From Sphingomonas oligophenolica (GTDB lineage: Bacteria > Pseudomonadota > Alphaproteobacteria > Sphingomonadales > Sphingomonadaceae): a stretch of 59,541 nucleotides of DNA. Below the pieces are notes generated by a model that searched no databases, was not told where the DNA came from, and was given only the letters and a program-made list of their open reading frames with translations. The translations under genes were made by a program, and so were the position numbers. This document shows positions 1 to 8,654 of the stretch, piece by piece; within the stretch, counting starts at the first letter, position 1; the number at the start of each line of letters is the position of its first letter. Location: assembly GCF_006438955.1 (NCBI RefSeq), contig NZ_RCZK01000014.1, positions 30,384 through 89,924 of the forward strand. Reading direction: 5' to 3'.

Positions 1-513
1 CAGCTCGGTTCGCATGTGGTCGCGCATCGCCCATCCGACGATCTTGCGGGTTGCAAGATCAAGAACCGCGGCGAGATACAGCCACCCTTCGCCGGTTGCG
101 ATGTAGGTGATGTCGGCGAGCCAGATTGTGTTTGGCGCGGTTGCCGCGAAGTTCTGCGCCAACAGATTCGGCGCGATCGGCAGATAGTGACGACTGTCGG
201 TAGTACACGGCCGGAACCGGCGCCCCGCCAGTGCGCGGATACGATGGCGACGCATCAGCCGTTCAACGCGACCACGGCTGCATCGATGACCTTCCGCCCG
301 CAGGGCGGCATGCATTCTCGGCGATCCGTATCGGCCTTGATGATGCGCCTGAAGTCGGCGCACGTCGGCAAGCAATGCCAGGTTCGCCGTCGTCCGTGCG
401 CTCGGCGCTCGGACACGCCAGTCGTAATAGCCGCTGCGCGACACGCCGAGCATGCGGCACATGACGTTCACCGGCCAGGTGGACGCATGCTGCTCGATAA
501 AGGCGAACTTCAT
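1..513 (-). CDS. IS3-family transposase OrfB, N-terminal part (runs off window edge)
   Basis: Reading the minus strand from the ATG at 513 gives an open frame that leaves the window at base 1, so about 171 residues are visible. The protein begins MKFAFIEQHASTWPV and carries the helix-turn-helix region of IS3 OrfB proteins (YGSPRMHAALR, about residues 55-65). It then enters the rve/DDE integrase core at NTIWLADITYIATGEGWLYL, which supplies the first catalytic Asp. A short upstream frame ends in an ATGA overlap with this start, as expected for the tail of orfA, but only about 26 codons remain before an IS110 fragment begins near 608. The element therefore seems to lack most of orfA. The rest of the DDE domain lies outside the window. 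Confidence 0.85.
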   Translation of the reverse strand, partial: MKFAFIEQHASTWPVNVMCRMLGVSRSGYYDWRVRAPSARTTANLALLADVRRLQAHHQGRYGSPRMHAALRAEGHRCSRGRVERLMRRHRIRALAGRRFRPCTTDSRHYLPIAPNLLAQNFAATAPNTIWLADITYIATGEGWLYLAAVLDLATRKIVGWAMRDHMRTEL

Positions 514-607
514 CGCGGCATCTCCGCAAAGATGCCGACGGCTTTATGGGATGGCCCGCCCCTCATCATCTGGCGCAATCTGGCGTTGGATTAAAAGGAG
601 AGGACCG

Positions 608-843
608 ATGACGACGAAGACGCCGATTGCCACGCTCGGGATCGACCTAGGCAAGAACAGCTGTAGCTTGGCAGGAATGGATGCGAGCGGAACCGTGGTG
701 TTGCGCCGACGAATGACGCGGGAGGGACTGATCAAGTTCTCCGCCGCGCTGCCGGCTTGCGTCGTGGCGATGGAGGCGTGCTGCGGTGCTCATTATCTCG
801 GGCGCACGTTCGAAGGGCAAGGCCACACGGTGCGGTTGACTTT
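608..843 (+). pseudogene. IS110-family transposase, N-terminal fragment
   Basis: From the ATG at 608 the product starts MTTKTPIATLGIDLGKN and continues to GQGHTVRL. This is the start of the DEDD (RuvC-like) domain of IS110 transposases, including the first Asp in GIDLGKN and the [15 protein letters not shown] block. Homology stops after about 78 codons near 843, where the DNA switches to an IS3-type orfB tail in another frame. IS110 proteins are normally 300-400 residues, so this is a dead fragment. A good ribosome-binding site (AAAAGGAGAGG) still stands in front of the ATG. Confidence 0.8.
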
Positions 844-844
844 G

Positions 845-1359
845 TCGAAGCGCGGACGCACGACGGGCGCAAGTTCCGGATCCTCACGATCATCGACGAG
901 GCCAGCAGGGAATGCCTGGCGCTGATCGTCGCACGTCAGTTGAAACACGAGGACGTGCTGGCGGCGCTTGCCGAGCTGTTCATCGTGCGAGGTCCGCCAG
1001 CGCATATAAGGTCGGATAATGGCAGCGAGTTCATCGCTACGGCGGTCCACCAATGGCTCGGCCAAGTCGGCGTGAAGACGCTCTACATCGCGCCGGGCTC
1101 GCCCTGGGAGAACGGCTATAACGAGAGCTTCAACGGCTCGCTGCGCGACGAGCTGCTCAACGGCGAGATCTTCTACAGCCTCGCCGAGGCACGGGTGCTG
1201 ATCGAGGCGTGGCGGCGCCATTACAACACCGTCCGGCCCCATAGCAGCCTGGGCTACCGCCCGCCGGCACCCGAGGCGGCGACACCGCCATTGCCGGCCT
1301 CCGGTTCCGCTTCGCTCCACCTCCGCCCGGCAATGGCGGCGGAGACGACAATGCACTAA
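845..1359 (+). pseudogene. IS3-family transposase OrfB, C-terminal fragment
   Basis: This frame starts without its own initiation site at [17 protein letters not shown] and ends at the TAA at 1357-1359. It contains the DDE integrase core: Asp in [11 protein letters not shown], Asp in RSDNGSEF, and Glu in [13 protein letters not shown], then the usual [19 protein letters not shown] tail. The N-terminal DNA-binding part of OrfB and all of orfA are missing, because the sequence joins an IS110 fragment at about 843. Downstream, GGACCACCCGGTGGGGGC (about 1370-1387) resembles the terminal inverted repeat of this IS group, so the right end may be intact. It is not expected to be functional. Confidence 0.85.
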
Positions 1360-2102
1360 CTATCTACCCGGACCACCCGGTGGGGGCCGCTCAGCCTTTA
1401 GGGGGCAACAACAGTAGTTATCATCGGGATCGGATTTCGGCATGGCAGTTCCTAGCGACAAGCATCTTCTGGCGTTCGGACGCCTGATCCACAACTACGC
1501 TGCCGTGGAGAGCGGTATAAAGATGGGCACCCACATCAACTCGCTGCTCGGCGCTGATCCAGCGCGAGGAGAGCATCAGGACCGGTGAGAGCGGCTTCGG
1601 AGATTTCCGGACGATCCTGCCCGAAAACGCCGTCGGTGGCCGAGCATCGTCTCGCCCAGCCGCCAGTTCGCCTCGCCGATGCGTCGACGGGCGAGCGTCG
1701 CCATCGAGCGGCGAATAAGTTTCTAGCCCGCCTCGTCGAAAGCGCCGGCCATGCCCTTGAGTCCCACCTCAGCCATGGCCGCCAGCATCTCATGCCGCTG
1801 CAGGGAAACCTCGCAGGCTGCCGTGGCAGCCGCAGTCGACACGGAGCGGATGGCGCAGCGTCAGGTCTTCGGATGTGGCGATGGCCAACGGTCGTGGCGG
1901 CTCGCGCCGACGGCGAGACTATTGAGAATGCCGTCGTCGCTGGTAATGCCGACTTGACTGGTCTTCGTCCATTCCGGCGTAGCGCCCTTGTCGTTATGAT
2001 TGCGGCTCTCGGTACGAATGCCGTTTCCTGCAGTTTCTAGTCCGTACCCTGCCCCGACCCATCCGATCGCCCGAAACTAGTTGTTAACCACTTCGATCTA
2101 TT
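1360..2102. other. Degenerate accessory DNA after the IS mosaic, no intact gene
   Basis: No frame here looks like a complete gene. At 1442 a plus-strand ATG opens a 48-codon frame (MAVPSDKHLLAFGRLIHNY onward) that reads like the N-terminus of a short accessory protein, then stops. The minus strand shows broken pieces between about 1540 and 2040 in several frames (for example HEMLAAMAEVGLKGMAGAF followed by a stop), which look like a decayed mobile-element gene. I cannot name these with confidence. The stretch separates the insertion-sequence remnants from the glycan operon. Confidence 0.5.
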
Positions 2103-2133
2103 TTCAAGATACCAGCCCCGGGGGTATCTTGAA
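2103..2133. promoter_or_regulatory. Perfect 11-bp inverted repeat before the GT2 operon
   Basis: TTCAAGATACC (2103-2113) and GGTATCTTGAA (2123-2133) are exact inverted repeats separated by nine GC-rich bases. The right arm ends on the first base of a possible ATG at 2133. An operator, or a hairpin in the leader RNA, fits best. No T-run follows, so a simple terminator is less likely. It argues that the real start of the next gene is the ATG at 2166. Confidence 0.55.
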
Positions 2134-2165
2134 TGATCAATCTTGGCAGCCAAGAACTTACCATC

Positions 2166-3413
2166 ATGGCCCGGCAAGCACGTGCAATCGATGTGTCGAT
2201 CGTCATGCCGTGCCTCAATGAGGCCGAGAGCCTACCGCATTGCATCGCCAACGCGCATGACGCGCTTGCTCGGATCGAATCTGAATATGGACTGTCCGGC
2301 GAAATAATCATCGCCGACAATGGATCGATCGATGGCAGCCAAGGAATAGCGGAATCGCTCGACGCTCGCGTGGTGTCGGTCGCGTCACTCGGTTACGGCG
2401 CTGCGATCATCGGCGGCTGCTATGGCGCCGACGGCAGATATCTACTCATCGGCGACGCCGATGGCAGCTACGATTTCACCGATGGGGTGGCGATGGTCGG
2501 ACGCCTGACACGCGGTGCGGACCTGTGCATGGGGTCTCGCTTTGCCGGCGGGATCGAGCCGGGAGCGATGCCTTGGAAGAACCGGTACATCGGCAATCCG
2601 CTGCTCACCGGCCTGCTCAACTTGTTGTTTCGATCGGGGGTTAACGATGCGCATTGTGGCTTGCGCGCGATCCGTCGCGAAACCTTTCTAGCACTGAATT
2701 TGTCGGGTAGCGGCATGGAATTTGCCAGCGAGATGGTCATCAAGGCCAGCTTGAAACGCGTCCGCATCGAACAGGCCCCAGCGACGCTTTCGGTCGACCT
2801 ACGCAACCGGCCACCGCATCTGCGCCCGTGGCGCGACGGTTGGCGCCACCTGCGTTATCTCCTGATGCTCAGCCCGACGTGGCTGTTCGGCATTCCGGCG
2901 ATCGCCGCCATGGCCGTGGCAGGCATGATCATGCTGGTCGCGCTGGCTAATCTGCTGAGCCTGCTCCCCGGTGTCGAATTTTTCGGCACGAGTTGGACGC
3001 TTGTCGCCGGCTTTCTGTTCTGCGTTGGGCATTTGTCGGGCGTGATGGCGATCGCCACCCACTTGCACGGGGTCGGTCAGGAGTATCGCGAGATGGCCCC
3101 CATATTGCGACGCTATGCTCACGTGTTGACGCTGGAAACGACGCTGATCGTCGGGATTGCGCTGCTGATCCTGTCGGGATGCGGTCTGGGCGCTGTGGCT
3201 CTGCATTGGTCCATCGATCATTTCGCGGCACTCGCAACCCCGTTGCCGTTGATAATTGCCTGTGTCGCGGGGGCGACCGGACTGCAGACGATCATGGGGG
3301 GATTCCTGCTGTCGATCATCGCCGGGCATCAGGCGCGCTTCGTCACCGCCCCGCATCCAATCGATTTTTTCGCCAATTTGTCGCCTGCGCCTCAGATGGT
3401 TCAGGCCGCGTGA
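2166..3413 (+). CDS. Family 2 glycosyltransferase with C-terminal membrane segments (polyprenyl-phosphate sugar transferase type)
   Basis: The protein has an N-terminal GT-A domain: VSIVMPCLNEAESL near the start, then IIIADNGSIDGS, and the acidic GDADGSYDF stretch expected to bind the metal and nucleotide sugar. After about residue 240 come four or so hydrophobic helices. This is the layout of DPM1/DPG-synthase-like enzymes that move a sugar to a polyprenyl phosphate at the inner membrane. I chose the ATG at 2166 (MARQARAIDVSIV) because the in-frame ATG at 2133 sits in an inverted repeat. Neither start has a strong ribosome-binding site. The stop overlaps the GTG of the next gene by four bases (GTGA), so the five genes to 6788 look like one translationally coupled operon. 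The sugar and acceptor cannot be told from sequence. Confidence 0.85.
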   Translation: MARQARAIDVSIVMPCLNEAESLPHCIANAHDALARIESEYGLSGEIIIADNGSIDGSQGIAESLDARVVSVASLGYGAAIIGGCYGADGRYLLIGDADGSYDFTDGVAMVGRLTRGADLCMGSRFAGGIEPGAMPWKNRYIGNPLLTGLLNLLFRSGVNDAHCGLRAIRRETFLALNLSGSGMEFASEMVIKASLKRVRIEQAPATLSVDLRNRPPHLRPWRDGWRHLRYLLMLSPTWLFGIPAIAAMAVAGMIMLVALANLLSLLPGVEFFGTSWTLVAGFLFCVGHLSGVMAIATHLHGVGQEYREMAPILRRYAHVLTLETTLIVGIALLILSGCGLGAVALHWSIDHFAALATPLPLIIACVAGATGLQTIMGGFLLSIIAGHQARFVTAPHPIDFFANLSPAPQMVQAA

Positions 3414-4459
3414 CGCTCCGCGTCGCTGCGATCGGCCTGGGCTGGGTCGCGCAGCATCGGCACCTGCCCGTGATGGATCGGTCGGGCCGCTTCGACGTCG
3501 TGGGCGTGGTCGACCGCCACCCCGGGGTCGCACGCGACGTCGCCAAGACGCGGCGGTATCGCTATCACGGCTGCACCGACACGCTGGCGGACATCGCCTG
3601 GCTGGACGAAGTGGATGCGGTCACGATCTCGACCGCGCCGATGGCGCATCACGGGCTCGCCGTGCAAGCGCTGGCATTGGGCAAGCACGTGTTGACCGAA
3701 AAGCCGTTTACGATGACCAGCGCGGAAGGCGCGGAGCTGATCGCCCGCGCGCAGGAAGCGGATCGCCGTCTGGCCGTTGTCCACAATTTTCAATTTGCGC
3801 GGTCGACCAAGGCGCTGTTCGCCGATCTTGCGGACGGGCGGCTGGGCGACATCACCGGCATTGATGCCGTTCAGTTCGGCAATCCCGATCGTCGGTTACC
3901 GGAATGGTGCGAGGAACTGCCGTTTGGCCTGTTCTATGACGAAAGCCCCCATCTACTTTATCTGTTGCGGGCCGTCGTCGGCGATATCGCGCTGGCGCGC
4001 GCGTTCAAGGTCGCGAGCACCCGCGGTCTCCGCACGCCGGCACGCGTCGAGGCGTGGTTTCGCGGCGGACCGAATAATTGCCCCGTACGGCTCGCCTGCA
4101 ATTTTGAAAGCCCGGTCAGCGAATGGTATCTGATGGTCGGCGGCAGCCGCGGCTACGGTATTGTCGACATCTTTCGCGATATCTATGTCCGCTTGCCGAA
4201 CGATGGTCTTCACGACACCGGCAAGGTTCTGCGCACCAGCGCGATCGCGACCGCTCAACATTGGCTCCAGCACGTCACCAGTGGCATCCCGCACCTGTCG
4301 GGGCGGCTCAATTATGGCAATGGCGAGCTCTTCGATCGCTTCGCGCGCGCCGTAGCAGGCGATGTCGAGGCGATGGCGCCAATCTCCGCGCAAGCTGCGC
4401 ACGCCATCCTGACCCTGCAGCACGCCATCATCGATGGCGCCGAGGATCTTTACGCATGA
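3410..4459 (+). CDS. Gfo/Idh/MocA-family NAD(P)-dependent oxidoreductase
   Basis: The product starts VTLRVAAIGLGWVAQHRHLP at a GTG that overlaps the stop of the glycosyltransferase. The GLGWVAQ loop is the Rossmann dinucleotide-binding turn, and HVLTEKPFTM near residue 100 contains the EKP motif diagnostic of the family, whose Lys takes part in catalysis. About 349 residues is the usual size. Members oxidise or reduce sugars, often nucleotide sugars. Between a glycosyltransferase and a methyltransferase, a role in making or tailoring an unusual sugar is the most natural reading, but the substrate is unknown. The stop overlaps the next ATG (ATGA). Confidence 0.85.
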   Translation: MTLRVAAIGLGWVAQHRHLPVMDRSGRFDVVGVVDRHPGVARDVAKTRRYRYHGCTDTLADIAWLDEVDAVTISTAPMAHHGLAVQALALGKHVLTEKPFTMTSAEGAELIARAQEADRRLAVVHNFQFARSTKALFADLADGRLGDITGIDAVQFGNPDRRLPEWCEELPFGLFYDESPHLLYLLRAVVGDIALARAFKVASTRGLRTPARVEAWFRGGPNNCPVRLACNFESPVSEWYLMVGGSRGYGIVDIFRDIYVRLPNDGLHDTGKVLRTSAIATAQHWLQHVTSGIPHLSGRLNYGNGELFDRFARAVAGDVEAMAPISAQAAHAILTLQHAIIDGAEDLYA

Positions 4460-5304
4460 GCAAAACCCACCTGTTTGCGACCTTCACCGGCGCCTATCCC
4501 GCCCAGCCGGCTACAGCCTACTGGCGTGCGATTGAAATTGCGGCGCTTGCTTCGCGCGAAATCCCGAACGGACGCGGTCTCGATCTTGGCTGCGGCGACG
4601 GGATCCTCACGGATATTTTGCTCGATGAAATCGGCACACGCGATCTGGTTGGAATCGATCTCGATCCGCTGGAAACCGACGCGGCGCGTCGTTTCCCCTT
4701 TTATCGTGCGATCCACACCTGTTCGGCGGATGCCATCCCGGAAGACGCGGCGACTTTCGATTTCGTCATGTCCAATTCGGTACTTGAGCACGTGCCCCCG
4801 CTGGAAGGTACAATGGCCGAGGTAGGCCGCCTGCTCAAGCGCAACGGACGGTTTTTCTTCACCGTGCCGGGCCCCGCCTTCCACGATAATCTGGCGGGCG
4901 GCCTGATGCCAGGCGTGTCGCGCGCGGCGTATTTGAAAACGTTGGACACACGGTTGGCGCATCTCCATTACCTGTCTGAAGCCGACTGGCGTGAAATGCT
5001 GGGTCGCCATGGCCTCGTGCTCGACACCTGCCTGGGTTATCTCGACCCGGCACAAACACGGCGTTGGGAGACGCTCTCTCGCTTCACGGGCGGGCTGCTG
5101 TATACGTTGTTCGGCAAAACGGCGCGGCCAATCGAGATCCAGCGCAAATTGGGCGCGCGCACCCTCCAAAACCGCCGCCGGCTGCCTCAGCCGCTTGCGG
5201 CGCTGCTTGGTCGGATCGCTCGGCTCGGCGTTCCAAGCGCCGGGACCGGCTGGACGTCGTTGAACACGGCTTCATGCATGCTGATCGAAGGCCACCGCGC
5301 CTAA
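4456..5304 (+). CDS. Class I SAM-dependent methyltransferase
   Basis: About 282 residues starting MSKTHLFATFTGAYPAQPA. Motif I (GLDLGCGDGILTDIL) binds the adenosylmethionine. VGIDLDPLETDAA is the acidic second strand, and FDFVMSNSVLEHVPPLEG is the Methyltransf_11-type motif. The start is fixed by the ATGA overlap with the oxidoreductase stop. The C-terminal third is not part of the core fold and may bind the acceptor. Context suggests methylation of a sugar or lipid-linked glycan. The acceptor cannot be predicted. Confidence 0.85.
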   Translation: MSKTHLFATFTGAYPAQPATAYWRAIEIAALASREIPNGRGLDLGCGDGILTDILLDEIGTRDLVGIDLDPLETDAARRFPFYRAIHTCSADAIPEDAATFDFVMSNSVLEHVPPLEGTMAEVGRLLKRNGRFFFTVPGPAFHDNLAGGLMPGVSRAAYLKTLDTRLAHLHYLSEADWREMLGRHGLVLDTCLGYLDPAQTRRWETLSRFTGGLLYTLFGKTARPIEIQRKLGARTLQNRRRLPQPLAALLGRIARLGVPSAGTGWTSLNTASCMLIEGHRA

Positions 5305-5316
5305 AGGGCCCCTATT

Positions 5317-5724
5317 GTGCGTCGGGACGACTCTCCGCCCAATCGTGTCTCCACGGTGCGTTACGCCGTGGTTGCGGGCAGTTGTGCGCTCATGCACAAC
5401 GGTATCGTCATCGGCGCCGCATGGGCGGGGGCGGGTTTGCTGGGCGCCACGGCACTCAGTTTCTGTCTGATGGTCGTCATCGGCTATCTGTTGATCGGTG
5501 CAATCGTCTTTCGCGCGGCACCGACACGGACCGGATTCGTACGCTATACGCTTGCCATGGCGGCCAATTTCCCCGTGGCGACATCATTACTCTTCGTTCT
5601 TGCGGTCCCGTTGCACCTGCCCGTGGCGATAGCGTCACCGGTCGTGACGTTACTGATGATGATCATCAATTTCGTGGCTGCACGGTGGGCGATCGGTGGG
5701 CGGGCAGCGATATGCGCATCCTGA
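5317..5724 (+). CDS. GtrA-like small membrane protein
   Basis: A 135-residue protein with four hydrophobic helices (roughly residues 15-35, 38-62, 75-97 and 102-122), starting at a GTG 12 bases after the methyltransferase stop. Size, topology and position beside a GT2 and a GT4 match the GtrA/DPMS-like family, thought to flip or anchor polyprenyl-linked sugars. Its end overlaps the start of the next glycosyltransferase by 13 bases, so co-translation is likely. The family call rests on topology and context more than on a sharp motif. Confidence 0.65.
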   Translation: MRRDDSPPNRVSTVRYAVVAGSCALMHNGIVIGAAWAGAGLLGATALSFCLMVVIGYLLIGAIVFRAAPTRTGFVRYTLAMAANFPVATSLLFVLAVPLHLPVAIASPVVTLLMMIINFVAARWAIGGRAAICAS

Positions 5725-6788
5725 CGGTTTCGCATTTCTTCGCCCCCCATGGTGGCGGGATCGAACTCGTGGCCGGGCACCTCAATCGTGAACTCGTCGC
5801 GCAGGGGCATGATACGCAGTGGGCAGCCGCGCGGGAAGGCGCGCTGCCCGATCTCGGCGCCACGCGACCGGTCGGCCTTACCTGCGTCAACTGGCTGGAA
5901 CGACTGACCGGACTGCCGATGCCAATTCCCACGCCAGCAGCGATCCGCCGCTTGTGGCGGGCGGTGGCGGCCAGCGACGCGGTTATCGTCCATGATGCGC
6001 TTTACGTTTCGTCGATCGTGGCGCTGATAGCCGCGCGCCGGCTTCGCAAACCGGTACTGCTGATCCAGCATATCGCGGACATTCCCTTTTCTAACCGGTT
6101 GCTGCGCAGCTTGATGGCCTTTGCCAATACATGCGTCACGCGCCCGATGCTGCGTGGTGCCGATCACGTCGTATTCATCAGCGCGACGGTGCGTGACTTG
6201 TTCGCTGATGTCCGCTTCCGTTCGGCTCCACAGCTGCTGTTCAATGGCGTCGACACCAACCTGTTCCACCCGGTGGCGCTGAAGCGGGACGAGACGATCC
6301 TGTTCGTCGGCAGATTTGTCGAAAAGAAGGGGCTTTCCGTAATCGCCGCACTTGCGCGGATGCGGCCTGACCTGCGCTTCCTTCTGGTGGGGCGCGGGCC
6401 GATCGATCCCACCAAGTGGCAGCTATCGAACGTTTCGGTGCTGCCACAACAGACCCCGGCAACGCTTGCGAACCTTTATCGTCAGGCCAGATTGCTGCTG
6501 CTGCCGAGCATCGGCGAAGGCTTTCCGCTCGTCGTTCAGGAGGCGATGGCATGCGGCCTGCGCATCCTGTGTGGCACCGACACCGCATCGGCGGATCCCG
6601 AGGCGCGGTCGTGGCTCGCACACGTCATGATCGACCTTGCCGACCCGCAGCAGACTGCAACGAGGGTGGCCGCGACGATCGATACGCTACCATGCGTCCC
6701 CCCACCGCGCGCGATGGCTGATCATGCAGCCAGCCATTACAGCTGGCCCGTCATGGTTTCCGCGATCGTCTCGGCATTGAGCAGATAG
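5712..6788 (+). CDS. Family 4 glycosyltransferase (GT-B fold)
   Basis: A 358-residue protein from the ATG at 5712 (MRILTVSHFFAPHGGGIELV). The GGGIELV loop is the glycine-rich N-terminal turn of GT4 enzymes. The C-terminal domain has ILFVGRFVEKKGLSVIAALA followed by the sugar-nucleotide-binding EX7E motif in EGFPLVVQEAMACGL. The start lies inside the end of the upstream GtrA-like gene, which confirms the frame change. It is the last gene of the plus-strand operon and probably adds a sugar to a lipid-linked or surface glycan. Donor and acceptor are unknown. Confidence 0.9.
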   Translation: MRILTVSHFFAPHGGGIELVAGHLNRELVAQGHDTQWAAAREGALPDLGATRPVGLTCVNWLERLTGLPMPIPTPAAIRRLWRAVAASDAVIVHDALYVSSIVALIAARRLRKPVLLIQHIADIPFSNRLLRSLMAFANTCVTRPMLRGADHVVFISATVRDLFADVRFRSAPQLLFNGVDTNLFHPVALKRDETILFVGRFVEKKGLSVIAALARMRPDLRFLLVGRGPIDPTKWQLSNVSVLPQQTPATLANLYRQARLLLLPSIGEGFPLVVQEAMACGLRILCGTDTASADPEARSWLAHVMIDLADPQQTATRVAATIDTLPCVPPPRAMADHAASHYSWPVMVSAIVSALSR

Positions 6789-6875
6789 CTAAATCGGCGG
6801 TTCGCTACGCAAAGCACCGACGTGTTACTCGGTGTAGAGGGCAATGGTTCCTCGATCGACAGCAGCGCTAATTAG

Positions 6876-8654
6876 TCAATCGTTCGACCAACGTTGCTCT
6901 GGAACGATATGACACCCGACGGCTAGCGCCGCAGCGCGCAACGCGCGTTGATGATCGCTCGCCCGCACGGCACCTCGACCGCTGTAATAAACGGCTAGTC
7001 CGTCGATCCTCGGTGCATCGACAAAGGCGGTCGTCCGACCCCGGCAGAGCGAGGCAATGTCTGCCGGACGCAAGGCAGGTCCGAGCAGCCGGATCGGCCG
7101 GTTGCCGAGGTCAGGCGCGTTGATAACCAGATCGGCATTGCCCGGTCCCGCATCAATCACCGCGATGTCGGCTGCGATGCGTCGGATAGCATAGTCGGGC
7201 TCGGCCTGAGCGGCCACCAATTGGTGAGCCATCCAACCATGCACGGGTAGCAGCAGCAGGCTCCCGACCGTGGTCCACAGCATCGACCGACGAAGATCGA
7301 CGCCCGCCGTCTCTGCCTGCCGCCAGCCGTAGCCGGCGAGCAGACAGGCGTTTCCGAGCACCGGGTGCAGGTAACGATAGCCCCAGCCATGCCCCTGCCA
7401 AGGCAGTAGAAAACCCATCACGAGGATCGGCAGGACCAGACCGATGGTCAGCGAACGCACCAGGGATTGATCTTTCCACCCGCCGACGGCACCCAGCAGC
7501 ACCATCGGCAGCAGCAGCAAATGCTGCCAGGTCGCGAAGCGGATTAAGTTGACCGCCATGGTCCAAAGTGCATCGACCCCGACCAATGCCAGTATATGAG
7601 CAAGGCGGGTAGCGTAGTCGATACCCTCGCGATCGTTGCCCGCGGGCACCGGGCCGGCGTGAGCGCTCATCCAAACCGGCCATGCCATCCAGAAACCGCA
7701 GATGAGCGCATAGCCGACGCCATAGACGCAAACACGCCGCCAATTTCCTTGCCGAGCCAGACCGAGCACGAACGGCAAGGCGAAAAGTGGGTGGAACAAC
7801 GGTTGATGCACCCCCGTGGCAAGGAAGCCGACGACCAAGGTGCCCGCCAGGCCAAGTCGGTCATTACGCAGGAACAGCATGAGCCAAACGAGGTTCAGCG
7901 CAAGATGCGCCGTCATCGCGTAGGCGGTCATGGCAGTGATGATGATCTGTGAAGAACAAAGATAGCAAAGCAGCGCCGCCATCTGGCTGCCCGGCGAATC
8001 CTTCCACAGTCGCCGACCGATCGATGCCAGTGCCAGCAGACCGATAACAACTAAAATGGGGGATGTGAAAACCGGGTCTGCTACCGTTGAAACTAGCGCA
8101 CGCAAAGCTGCATTTACCGGCAAATAAGCCGATATCCATTCGGCATGATCGCCAATCGGGAGAATGAACAGTAAATTGAGCGCGGGAGCAATTGTCTGCC
8201 AACTGGATGGAATGGGGGCGGCCAGATGTCCGCTACCAAATATGGCGGAATCGAAGACTGCCAGCTGTTCGTCTCTGCTGAGGTCTATTCCCTGGAAAAC
8301 ACCGTCATAGCCCCAGGAGCAAATGACGAACAAGCAACAGGCCGCCCCGGCCAGCCACCATCCCGGTCGCCGGATTGTCGCTGGCAGGCGCAACCGCGAC
8401 GGTCGGCCCCGTCCGAAGGTGACCACGGCGAGGCAGAACAGTGGAAGCAGCGCCAGGTCCTGCATATAAAACAGCGTCGGCGTCGGCTGCGGCGCGCGAA
8501 TTCGGCTCATCGTCGACGGCATGACCAGCGCTACGATGACGAGGAGCAGGAGCAGCCCGATCGTGATCAGCCGGACCTTGCGCATCCGTCTGATCGCGAT
8601 GACCTGGTCCGGGTGCGAGGCGATCGCCATGCGGGGCGCCTTCTTACGCGCCAT
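6876..8654 (-). CDS. Large multi-span membrane protein, probable GT-C-type or hypothetical
   Basis: About 592 residues starting MARKKAPRMAIAS at 8654, or possibly at the ATG at 8630. After a short basic N-terminus it is mostly hydrophobic, with ten or more predicted membrane helices, ending in a soluble C-terminal domain of about 120 residues (from VVAAQAEPDYAIRR to QRWSND). The pattern of many helices with a polar tail resembles GT-C glycosyltransferases and related membrane proteins, but I see no decisive catalytic motif. It overlaps the end of the upstream minus-strand gene by about 11 bases, so the two form an operon convergent with the glycan operon. A role in the same surface-glycan pathway is only an inference. 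Confidence 0.6.
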   Translation of the reverse strand: MARKKAPRMAIASHPDQVIAIRRMRKVRLITIGLLLLLVIVALVMPSTMSRIRAPQPTPTLFYMQDLALLPLFCLAVVTFGRGRPSRLRLPATIRRPGWWLAGAACCLFVICSWGYDGVFQGIDLSRDEQLAVFDSAIFGSGHLAAPIPSSWQTIAPALNLLFILPIGDHAEWISAYLPVNAALRALVSTVADPVFTSPILVVIGLLALASIGRRLWKDSPGSQMAALLCYLCSSQIIITAMTAYAMTAHLALNLVWLMLFLRNDRLGLAGTLVVGFLATGVHQPLFHPLFALPFVLGLARQGNWRRVCVYGVGYALICGFWMAWPVWMSAHAGPVPAGNDREGIDYATRLAHILALVGVDALWTMAVNLIRFATWQHLLLLPMVLLGAVGGWKDQSLVRSLTIGLVLPILVMGFLLPWQGHGWGYRYLHPVLGNACLLAGYGWRQAETAGVDLRRSMLWTTVGSLLLLPVHGWMAHQLVAAQAEPDYAIRRIAADIAVIDAGPGNADLVINAPDLGNRPIRLLGPALRPADIASLCRGRTTAFVDAPRIDGLAVYYSGRGAVRASDHQRALRAAALAVGCHIVPEQRWSND

